From: Gammaproteobacteria bacterium
GTDB lineage: Bacteria; Pseudomonadota; Gammaproteobacteria; GRL18
Direction: 5' to 3'
Length of the DNA stretch: 6,792 nucleotides
Assembly (NCBI GenBank): GCA_027076245.1
Contig: JALTKC010000129.1
Location: forward strand, 1 to 6,792
A program made the translations under genes and the position numbers. Positions 1-5,391 of the stretch are shown piece after piece (the first letter of the stretch is position 1; each line of letters starts with the position of its first letter). The notes beneath the pieces are model-generated. The model was not told where the DNA came from. It ran no database searches and worked only from the letters and a program-made list of their open reading frames with translations.

Positions 1-119
1 TGCGTGTATGCCTGCAGAGCTTTATCAAAGTTATCAGCCTGTACAGGAGATAAAAAAACGGTCACTATTATGATAAACAGGGAATATAAAAAAGAGTGTC
101 TGTGCATTTTTATTATCAT
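1..119 (-). CDS. N-terminus of a secreted protein (partial, cut by window edge)
   Basis: Only the first 39 codons lie in the window, and the frame is open to the edge. The translation starts MIIKMHRHSFLYSLF, continues with a strongly hydrophobic stretch (IIIVTVFLS), and reaches PVQA followed by DNFDKALQAYT. This is a textbook Sec signal peptide with probable signal peptidase I cleavage after VQA (residue 28), so the product is likely periplasmic or secreted. The mature start, FDKALQAYT, resembles the first helix of Sel1/TPR repeat proteins; that is an inference from about ten residues. Two in-frame ATGs exist, at 119 and 107. The first has a GGA only 3 nt upstream and the second has it about 15 nt upstream, so the start is unsettled. 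It begins 11 nt after the DUF1249 stop and could share its transcript. Confidence 0.6.
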   Translation of the reverse strand, partial: MIIKMHRHSFLYSLFIIIVTVFLSPVQADNFDKALQAYT

Positions 120-130
120 TATTCCGGATG

Positions 131-574
131 TTAAGGTGTTAAAGAGTCAGTAAGACAGCGTTGCTGGCGGATGGATGTTTCCAGTATTTCCTTTAATAAT
201 AAGTTTAGCTGCTTTTTTTCATCCAGCTGCAGCATGTGTTTGTTCGGATAATAAAGCGCCGACTGCACCGGATTGCGCCCCTGGTATCCTACTACTTCAA
301 GCAGACGGGCATCGTGGCAGATACGCAACTCCATCTCAAGGTCAGAAAGTGGATTAAATGCAGTATTCAACGACTGATGCAGGCTGATAACCGAAGTATA
401 TTTAAACTGCTCAAGAATGGTGATGGTGGTATTTTCCGCCGCTAATTCAATGCACTCCCCAACTTTACGCCGGGCGATATCGGGCAAAAGCCGGGTTAAA
501 CGGCGAAAATTAGCTTCATATAAACCCACTGGCGTAGTGGTCTGATACTGTCGGCGTATAATCGTATGACTCAT
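131..574 (-). CDS. DUF1249 family protein (YqiB-like)
   Basis: This 147-residue protein resembles the DUF1249 family, whose E. coli member is YqiB (about 140 residues). The shared pattern is visible along its length: YEANFRRLTRLLPD near residues 19-32, an ITILEQFKYTSVISL segment in the middle, MELRICHDARLLEVV, and the C-terminal YYPNKHMLQLDEKKQLN block. No signal peptide or membrane segment is seen, so it is probably cytoplasmic. The biochemical function of the family is unknown to me. Its ATG overlaps the fliA stop codon (ATGA), which implies translational coupling. In E. coli yqiB lies directly next to nudF; here the two genes are about 2 kb apart on the same strand with flagellar genes between them. 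The family call is from recalled similarity, not a search. Confidence 0.87.
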   Translation of the reverse strand: MSHTIIRRQYQTTTPVGLYEANFRRLTRLLPDIARRKVGECIELAAENTTITILEQFKYTSVISLHQSLNTAFNPLSDLEMELRICHDARLLEVVGYQGRNPVQSALYYPNKHMLQLDEKKQLNLLLKEILETSIRQQRCLTDSLTP

Positions 575-1275
575 GTTTCTTTCATTCTGGCAACTAATCT
601 TAACTGGGCCTGGCTGAGCAACTGACTGACGCGGGATTCACTGATACCAATTAACGATCCAACTTCCTTGAGATTCATTTCGGTATCATAGTACAGTGAC
701 ATAACCATACGTTCCCGCTCCGGGAGACTGGCTATGGCATGGGACAGACGTTGTTTAAACTCCTCATCCATCACTTCAGATACCACGTTACTATGCCGGT
801 CCTCAAACATACCCAGGCTCTGGGTATCATCCGCTTCCAGATCATCAAAACTGAGCATTCTGCAGGAACTACTGTCCTGCAGAATAGTATAATATTCATC
901 CATGGAAACACCCAGTTCCTGCGCCACTTCAATGTCTCTGGCATCACGGCCGGTACGCCGCTCAATTTCTGCAATAGCAGCCGTTAAATCCCGTGCTTTT
1001 TTATGTACTGATTTAGGCACCCAGTCACTGCGCCGGACTTCATCAAGAATGGCGCCTCGGATCCGGATAGTGGCATACGTTTCAAACTGGGCACCCTGGC
1101 TCGGATCATAATGTTTACTGGCATCCAGCAGCCCAATAAGGCCTGCTTGTATAATATCATCAATATGAATATCTGCGGGCAGTCTGGATGACAGATGCCA
1201 GGCAATTTTTTTTACCAATGGGGTATATTTTTCAAGCAGTTGATCAGCAGCTTGCTTTTCTTCAGGGCTATACAT
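571..1275 (-). CDS. fliA: RNA polymerase sigma factor FliA (sigma-28, flagellar)
   Basis: FliA directs RNA polymerase to late flagellar, motility and chemotaxis promoters. The 234-residue length fits the family (E. coli 239). Sigma region 2 spans about residues 15-95, with LPADIHIDDIIQAGLIGLL, the core-binding and -10 recognition segment FETYATIRIRGAILDEVRR, and SDWVPKSV leading into region 3. Region 3 (about 96-150) contains the typical RRTGRDARDIEVAQELGVS. Region 4 (about 180-230) has LPERERMVMSLYY followed by a helix-turn-helix NLKEVGSLIGISESRVSQL that would read the -35 element. It starts 4 nt after the HDOD stop and overlaps DUF1249 by ATGA. Its ribosome binding site is weak, suggesting coupling to the upstream gene. 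The anti-sigma factor FlgM is not in the window. A sigma-28-like promoter lies about 1.3 kb upstream on the same strand. Confidence 0.97.
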   Translation of the reverse strand: MYSPEEKQAADQLLEKYTPLVKKIAWHLSSRLPADIHIDDIIQAGLIGLLDASKHYDPSQGAQFETYATIRIRGAILDEVRRSDWVPKSVHKKARDLTAAIAEIERRTGRDARDIEVAQELGVSMDEYYTILQDSSSCRMLSFDDLEADDTQSLGMFEDRHSNVVSEVMDEEFKQRLSHAIASLPERERMVMSLYYDTEMNLKEVGSLIGISESRVSQLLSQAQLRLVARMKET

Positions 1276-1279
1276 GATA

Positions 1280-2185
1280 TTAACTCAGCAAACGGGCCAT
1301 TTCCCGGTAATCTTCCAAGTTGCCGGCTGTTTTTTCTAAAACAGCTTTAAGTTCCGCTTTAACCGGCTGCATAAAATCAGGTAAAGGTTCAGGCAGTGCA
1401 TCGGCCTGCTCTGTTGTGGATTCCATCTGACTCTGTTTTGATAAAATATCCGAGCTTAATGTCTTGCACAGCTGGATCAGTCGGGTCATTTTACTTAATT
1501 CAGTGACTCTTTCAGCCTCAATTTCTGCTGATTCTGCTAATACCTGTACAACAATTTCCGGCAGATACCATTTTTCAAGCAGTTCAGCACTGATGCTGTA
1601 ATGATTACGCCCAAAATTCTCACATTCCCTGGCTATCATCTGAGTCTGCTCTTCAGCCAGGATCCGGTTCATTACATCTGGATACAGAAATGCCAGAGCC
1701 ATCTGCCCAATTTCATACAACATGGCGCACAAATAGGCTTCATCCGGTTCTATATCTGTAATATATACAGCAAATTCCCTGGCCAGGCGGGCACTTAACA
1801 GACTATTAAGCCAGTAGTTTTCTACTTTAAAGTTTGGACACTGGCGAGTATCGAAAATGCCACTTAATACCACGCCCAGGGCTATATTTTTGGCGGTTTT
1901 CAGTCCCAGAATATCAATAATGGCACGTTCCGCACTGCTTACATTTCGACGTCCATAATAAGCAGAATTTGCCAGGCCAATCAGTTTACCCAACAACACA
2001 GGGTCCTGTTTAACAACGTTTACAAATACCGAAATATCGATGTCCGGATTATAAATAATCTCCAGAATTTTACGGGCCGCATTGGAGAGCGGCGGCAGTT
2101 CATTCAGTTTTTTCATAGAGATAAATAAGTTTTTTTCATTGGACACAACACATTGTTTCCGGGTAGTTCGTAAATCCAGAACCAT
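1280..2185 (-). CDS. HDOD domain-containing protein
   Basis: The HDOD domain (about residues 27-220) is a helical HD-related module found in bacterial signalling proteins. LPPLSNAARKILEI opens it, followed by VVKQDPVLLGKLIGLANSAYYG and the IDILGLKTAKNIALGVV segment, which are hallmark HDOD signatures. Where catalytic HD proteins carry the HD pair (LLHDIGK), this one reads LYEIGQ near residues 156-161, so metal-dependent hydrolase activity is unlikely. A later HYSISAELLEKWYLPE keeps one family His. The tail (about 220-301) is polar with no recognised domain. It is 4 nt upstream of fliA, so a role in motility control is a reasonable inference only. The start is uncertain: ATG 2185 has no ribosome binding site, GTG 2146 has a GGAA about 10 nt upstream, and ATG 2116 sits just before the domain. 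Confidence 0.88.
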   Translation of the reverse strand: MVLDLRTTRKQCVVSNEKNLFISMKKLNELPPLSNAARKILEIIYNPDIDISVFVNVVKQDPVLLGKLIGLANSAYYGRRNVSSAERAIIDILGLKTAKNIALGVVLSGIFDTRQCPNFKVENYWLNSLLSARLAREFAVYITDIEPDEAYLCAMLYEIGQMALAFLYPDVMNRILAEEQTQMIARECENFGRNHYSISAELLEKWYLPEIVVQVLAESAEIEAERVTELSKMTRLIQLCKTLSSDILSKQSQMESTTEQADALPEPLPDFMQPVKAELKAVLEKTAGNLEDYREMARLLS

Positions 2186-2215
2186 GTCTTATTTAAAAGA
2201 CAGACTTAATATTGA

Positions 2216-2221
2216 AGTATA
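2216..2221 (-). promoter_or_regulatory. Possible -10 box upstream of HDOD-fliA
   Basis: TATACT on the minus strand matches five of six bases of the sigma-70 -10 consensus and lies 31 nt before the upstream ATG of the HDOD gene. No good -35 box is found 16-18 nt upstream (CTGCCT is the nearest candidate). It may give HDOD-fliA a basal promoter independent of sigma-28. The support is weak. Confidence 0.25.
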
Positions 2222-2282
2222 GCAGACAACCACCCGTTAGGCAGTCTATAGAGGCAGGAAAATATTCGGATAGAATGGTTAT

Positions 2283-2510
2283 TTAAACTTTTTCATTTAA
2301 AAGAGCACCCAGTGTTTCATCTACAGTTTCAATAACCTTTCCGGAGGCCAGCACCTGGTACTTGTTTACTTTCATTTCAACTACAGGCGTCATAATATCT
2401 GCCTTGCCTTCCATAGCCGATTTACTGGCCAGTTGGGAGGCATTTTTCTTTAAGCCGTTCATCCCCTGCTGGATACCGGTTTGAGCTATGGCAGTAATGG
2501 CGTCAGACAT
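2283..2510 (-). CDS. Small flagellar rod/hook-like protein (N- and C-terminal motifs only)
   Basis: This 75-residue protein has no name I recognise, but its two ends resemble flagellar axial proteins of the FlgB/FlgC/FlgG/FlgE/FlgK type. Residues 10-28 (QTGIQQGMNGLKKNASQLA) follow the N-terminal rod pattern (SGxQ...L...A.N.A). Residues 43-72 (VVEMKVNKYQVLASGKVIE, then TVDETLGALLN) closely follow the C-terminal rod motif, in which a (V/E)M..A...Y.AN.KVI.T.DE.LG.LL pattern is typical. The large central domains are absent; only about 15 residues link the two parts. A good ribosome binding site (AGGAACT) lies about 7 nt before ATG 2510, and a sigma-28-like promoter lies about 50 nt upstream. Both support a real flagellar gene. 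A role as an exported rod or junction component, or as a regulator, is inference. Confidence 0.75.
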   Translation of the reverse strand: MSDAITAIAQTGIQQGMNGLKKNASQLASKSAMEGKADIMTPVVEMKVNKYQVLASGKVIETVDETLGALLNEKV

Positions 2511-2561
2511 AGTGAGTTCCTGATAGTTTTGTACTGGGCTTGTGGATGCTATTTAGAAATA

Positions 2562-2588
2562 TTAGCGTCTTAAAAGTAAAGAACTTTA
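2562..2588 (-). promoter_or_regulatory. Sigma-28 (FliA) promoter
   Basis: On the minus strand TAAAGTTC (2588-2581) is followed by exactly 11 nt and then GACGCTAA (2569-2562). The enterobacterial FliA consensus is TAAAGTTT-N11-GCCGATAA, giving 7/8 and 6/8 matches with the correct spacing. It predicts a transcript start near 2555 and a leader of about 45 nt before the small rod-like gene. Because no strong terminator is seen after that gene, the same promoter could read into HDOD-fliA. Confidence 0.75.
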
Positions 2589-2624
2589 GTTACAAGTATG
2601 CAGTTTACTCGTTGGTATATTGTT

Positions 2625-3263
2625 TTATAACGAGATCCATTTATTTTTTATTGCATCATGGTTAAGCATTAACCACTGCAGCGCGATTATGGCACTGGCA
2701 TTATTTAAACGACCCTGTTTCAGCCACTGGACGGCTTCCTTAAAATCAACCACCCATACCCGGATGTCTTCACCTTCTTCTTCAAGGCCGTGAATGCCGC
2801 CAATGCTGTCGCTTTTAACACAGCCGCAATATAACTGGGTGGTTTCCGATGTTCCACCGGGGCTGGATAAAAAATCGCCTATGGGTTCCAGAGCCAGTAA
2901 CTGACAGCCCGCTTCTTCCATAGCCTCTCTATGAGCCACATCCCGGCAGGATTCTCCCGGCTCTACAATACCGGCAATAATTTCCAGCAGCCAGGGGCTG
3001 TTATCTGATGCACTGTTGTTCTCCAGTTCATTAACATAAGCGCCGATACGAAACTGTTCCAGTAAAATAATGCGGTCTTTCCACGGGTCATAAGCCAGTA
3101 CACCCACCGCATGGCCCCGCTCAAAACATTCTCTGTGCAGCACCCGGGTCTGCTCACCGCTGAACATTCTGTGCTGCAGAGTATATTTATTTATGGTAAA
3201 AAATCCACTGTAGCCAGTCTCTTTATTTATCAGTGTGACATCTTTGCATTTAAACTGCTGCAT
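2625..3263 (-). CDS. nudF: ADP-ribose diphosphatase (Nudix hydrolase NudF)
   Basis: NudF hydrolyses ADP-ribose to AMP and ribose 5-phosphate in the cytoplasm, limiting toxic free ADP-ribose. The 212-residue length matches the E. coli enzyme (209). A complete Nudix box GX5EX7REUXEEXGU is present at about residues 98-120: GIVEPGE, then SCRDVAH, then REAMEEAGC, with the catalytic Glu cluster intact. The ADP-ribose-type features flank it: EQFRIGAY upstream with WLLEIIAG before the box, and the FLSSPGGTSETTQLYCGCV segment downstream, typical of the ADPRase group. A ribosome binding site AAAGG lies about 10 nt before ATG 3263. It is divergent from mobB. In many relatives the next gene is the DUF1249 partner, but here a flagellar module follows. 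Confidence 0.94.
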   Translation of the reverse strand: MQQFKCKDVTLINKETGYSGFFTINKYTLQHRMFSGEQTRVLHRECFERGHAVGVLAYDPWKDRIILLEQFRIGAYVNELENNSASDNSPWLLEIIAGIVEPGESCRDVAHREAMEEAGCQLLALEPIGDFLSSPGGTSETTQLYCGCVKSDSIGGIHGLEEEGEDIRVWVVDFKEAVQWLKQGRLNNASAIIALQWLMLNHDAIKNKWISL

Positions 3264-3324
3264 CCAGTTAAACCTTTAGATTTTTGTGTGTATAAAATAG
3301 CGTAAATTATGATATATTTTGCCC
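3264..3324. promoter_or_regulatory. Divergent promoter region nudF / mobB
   Basis: This 61-bp AT-rich gap must hold the start signals of both divergent genes. On the plus strand TATAAA (3291-3296) and TATGAT (3308-3313) are candidate -10 boxes, neither with a convincing -35 box. If TATGAT is used, the mobB transcript would have almost no leader, which would fit the lack of a ribosome binding site there. On the minus strand only the AAAGG ribosome binding site of nudF is clear. Confidence 0.35.
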
Positions 3325-3918
3325 ATGATTTCACTGACCCGATATAAAAACACCCCCTTACTGGGTTTTGCCGCCTTTAGCGGTACTGGTAAAACCACCC
3401 TGCTGGAACAGTTAATCCCTGAGCTGAATCAAGCCAATATTCATATTGCTATGGTAAAACATACCCACCATGAAAAATTTGATATTGATAAACCGGGTAA
3501 GGACAGTTATCGCCTGCGTAAGGCCGGAGCCGATCAGATGTTAGTAGCATCAGCTAACCGCTGGGCTCTGATGGTTGAACACAGTCCGGCTTACCGGGCA
3601 CAGCATCCTGAACCTCAGTTGTTTGAACTGCTGCCTCATCTGGATCTGCAGCAGGCTGATCTGGTTCTGGTGGAAGGTTTTAAGCATGAGCAAATCTCCA
3701 AGATAGAGCTGCACCGGCCATCTCTGGGCAAACCTCTGTTATATCCACAGGATCCGAATATTATAGCGATTGCCAGCGATCAGGCTGATTTAAACGAACA
3801 GTATGATCTGGAAATGGCTTGCCCCGTTCTGGATATAAACAATATTGCAGAAATAGCCGGTTTTATTACAGCACTGGTTAAAGACAACGATAAACCTGAA
3901 AAACAGCCTTTGAATTAA
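3325..3918 (+). CDS. mobB: Molybdopterin-guanine dinucleotide biosynthesis adaptor protein MobB
   Basis: MobB is a small P-loop GTPase that assists the MobA-dependent attachment of GMP to molybdopterin, giving the guanine dinucleotide cofactor. The N-terminus LLGFAAFSGTGKTTLLEQL (about residues 12-30) is the characteristic MobB P-loop, with Ala at the first Gly position as I recall for the E. coli protein. VKHTHHEKFDIDKPGKDSYR (about 44-63) followed by LRKAGAD, RWALM, and LVLVEGFKHE (about 115-125) are further family signatures. At 197 residues it is slightly longer than E. coli MobB, the excess being a polar tail. I chose ATG 3325; an in-frame TTG at 3319 would add two residues. Neither has a ribosome binding site. 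It is followed 30 nt later by moeA in an apparent operon. mobA is not in the window. Confidence 0.94.
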   Translation: MISLTRYKNTPLLGFAAFSGTGKTTLLEQLIPELNQANIHIAMVKHTHHEKFDIDKPGKDSYRLRKAGADQMLVASANRWALMVEHSPAYRAQHPEPQLFELLPHLDLQQADLVLVEGFKHEQISKIELHRPSLGKPLLYPQDPNIIAIASDQADLNEQYDLEMACPVLDINNIAEIAGFITALVKDNDKPEKQPLN

Positions 3919-3948
3919 ATTTCGTCTTCCACAGGACTTTTTAGAACT

Positions 3949-5199
3949 ATGACACAAAATACCACTCAGAATAACAATCTTTTTCTCTCTGTCAGTGAAG
4001 TACAAAACCGTATAATCAGTGATATTCAGCCGGTTGCAGGCTTTGAAAGGGTTGATTTACGCCATGCTTTAAACCGTATTCTGGCAGAGGATGTGACCGC
4101 AACATTTAACACTCCGCCCTGTGATAATTCCGGTATGGATGGTTATGCCTTTAAATCCAGTGATATTGGTGAAAATACCAAGCTGACACTTAAAGTAGTG
4201 GGACAATCCTTTGCCGGTCACCCTTATAACGGCAAAATTGAGTCTGGCGAAGCCATCCGGATCATGACCGGTGCACAGGTACCGGATGGTGTGGATACGG
4301 TCGTTATGCAGGAACATACTGAAACACCGGAAGAAGGTACGGTGGTGATTACCACCATCCCCAAACCCTATGCCAATGTCCGCAAGGAAGGTGATGATCT
4401 GAAGACCGGACAGACTTTTCTGGCTAAAGGCAAAAAACTCAGCCCCACCGACCTGGCCTTTCTGGCCACCCAGGGGATTGCCGAAGTCACCGTCAGCCGC
4501 AAACTGCGGGTAGCCTTTTTTTCTACCGGTGATGAACTGCGCTCTATTGGTGAACCCCTGGGTAATGGCGAGATTTATGATTCCAACCGTTATTCACTCT
4601 ACGGTCTGTTAAGCAACCTGGGTATAGAACTGGTGGATATGGGCGTGATCCCCGATGACCGTCAAGCCATTGAAAATGCCTTTACCACCGCCGCCAGTGT
4701 GGCCGATGCGGTCATTACCTCAGGCGGAGTCTCTGTTGGAGAAGCGGACTTTGTAAAAGAAACCCTGGAAAAACTCGGCCAGATCAATTTCTGGAAAATT
4801 GCCATGAAACCCGGTAAACCACTGGCATTCGGCACCCTGGGAAAAAGCCTGTTTTTCGGTCTGCCGGGCAACCCCGTTTCGGTTATTGCCACCTTTTACC
4901 AGATTGTCCAGCCGGCACTAAAACGCATGCAGGGACAAAAAGTAGTATTACCTCTGACCATAAAAGCAAAAACCACCGAATTTTTAAAGAAACATCCCGG
5001 CCGTACCGATTTCCAGCGGGGCATTTTAGAACAGTCAGAAGTCGGCGAACTCACCGTCAGAAGTGCCGGCACCCAGGGCTCACATGTATTAACCGCCATG
5101 AGCCGGGCGAACTGTTTTATTGTGATACCAGCACAAAGCAGTAGTGTCGAGGCCGGGGAGATGGTGGATGTGCAGCCGTTTGAGGGGGTGGTGGATTAA
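3949..5199 (+). CDS. moeA: Molybdopterin molybdenumtransferase MoeA
   Basis: MoeA inserts molybdate into adenylylated molybdopterin, giving the active molybdenum cofactor in the cytoplasm. The 416-residue length matches the family (E. coli 411). Family blocks occur in order: PPCDNSGMDGYAF (56-68), IMTGAQVPDGVDTVV (105-119), VRKEGDDLKTG (144-154), the MoaB/Mog-like domain with FFSTGDEL (190-197) and IYDSNRYSLYGLL (209-221), TSGGVSVGEADFVK (257-270), KPGKPLAFG (287-295) and GLPGNPVSV (304-312), then a C-terminal beta domain. All expected acidic and glycine-rich sites appear present. ATG 3949 follows AGGA with a rather long 12-nt spacer. It is the second gene after mobB. Its stop codon lies directly beside a heptamer tandem repeat. 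Confidence 0.97.
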   Translation: MTQNTTQNNNLFLSVSEVQNRIISDIQPVAGFERVDLRHALNRILAEDVTATFNTPPCDNSGMDGYAFKSSDIGENTKLTLKVVGQSFAGHPYNGKIESGEAIRIMTGAQVPDGVDTVVMQEHTETPEEGTVVITTIPKPYANVRKEGDDLKTGQTFLAKGKKLSPTDLAFLATQGIAEVTVSRKLRVAFFSTGDELRSIGEPLGNGEIYDSNRYSLYGLLSNLGIELVDMGVIPDDRQAIENAFTTAASVADAVITSGGVSVGEADFVKETLEKLGQINFWKIAMKPGKPLAFGTLGKSLFFGLPGNPVSVIATFYQIVQPALKRMQGQKVVLPLTIKAKTTEFLKKHPGRTDFQRGILEQSEVGELTVRSAGTQGSHVLTAMSRANCFIVIPAQSSSVEAGEMVDVQPFEGVVD

Positions 5200-5280
5200 G
5201 AGCGAGCGTTGAGCGTTGAGCGTTGAGCGTTGAGCGTTGAGCGTTGAGCGTTGAGCGTTGAGCGTTGAGCGTTGAGCGTG
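5200..5280 (+). repeat. Heptanucleotide tandem repeat, (GAGCGTT)10
   Basis: Ten perfect head-to-tail copies of GAGCGTT run from 5204 to 5273. A partial unit (GAGC, 5200-5203) precedes them and a one-base variant (GAGCGTG, 5274-5280) follows. The array starts one base after the moeA stop codon. Because seven is not a multiple of three, any reading frame through it cycles every 21 nt; the open frame seen on the minus strand here is a by-product of the repeat. Such arrays are expected to vary in copy number by replication slippage. Confidence 0.95.
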
Positions 5281-5295
5281 AAAGTATAAAATCCA

Positions 5296-5316
5296 TTTTT
5301 CTTGAGTCAAGAAAAA
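5296..5316. repeat. AT-rich palindrome between convergent genes
   Basis: A perfect 10-bp inverted repeat (TTTTTCTTGA and its complement) around a single central G. In RNA this gives a stem of about 9 bp with a 3-nt loop. It sits between the convergent moeA and hemH genes and could help end transcription, but the stem is AT-rich and neither side has a clean U-tract after it, so a classical terminator is doubtful. Confidence 0.45.
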
Positions 5317-5370
5317 ATTAAAATCTTTTGTATTTACTTCAAAACAGCTCCTTCTGCTCTGGCTCTTTCT

Positions 5371-5391
5371 CAGCGCTCAGCGCTCAGCGCT
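5371..5391 (-). repeat. Three-copy heptamer array CAGCGCT (inverted relative of the GAGCGTT array)
   Basis: Three perfect copies of CAGCGCT occupy 5371-5377, 5378-5384 and 5385-5391. Read on the minus strand the unit is GAGCGCT, one base different from the GAGCGTT unit about 100 bp away on the plus strand, so the two arrays face each other. The array overlaps the last four sense codons and the stop of hemH. In a plus-strand RNA three units could pair with three units of the other array, with one G-U wobble per unit. Confidence 0.85.

Noticed and set aside
771..987. Overlapping open frames on both strands inside fliA
   Set aside because: fliA is a full-length, well-conserved gene in its own frame; these are shadows.
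2222..2250. GG-N10-GC spacing resembling a sigma-54 promoter before HDOD
   Set aside because: Only the GG/GC core fits; most of the TGGCACG-N4-TTGCT consensus is missing, so chance is the simpler explanation.
2226..2256. TCTATAGA palindrome and repeated CTGCC between the mini-rod gene and HDOD
   Set aside because: Too short to support an operator or a terminator.
2592..2612. Imperfect hairpin (ACGAGTA / TACTTGT) after nudF
   Set aside because: Seven pairs with one wobble, low G+C and no U-tract; not a convincing terminator.
5089..5310. Open reading frame on the minus strand with a repeated AQRSTLN peptide
   Set aside because: It is the heptamer array read in one frame; seven repeats give a 21-nt cycle without stops. 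It overlaps the moeA 3' end and has no ribosome binding site.
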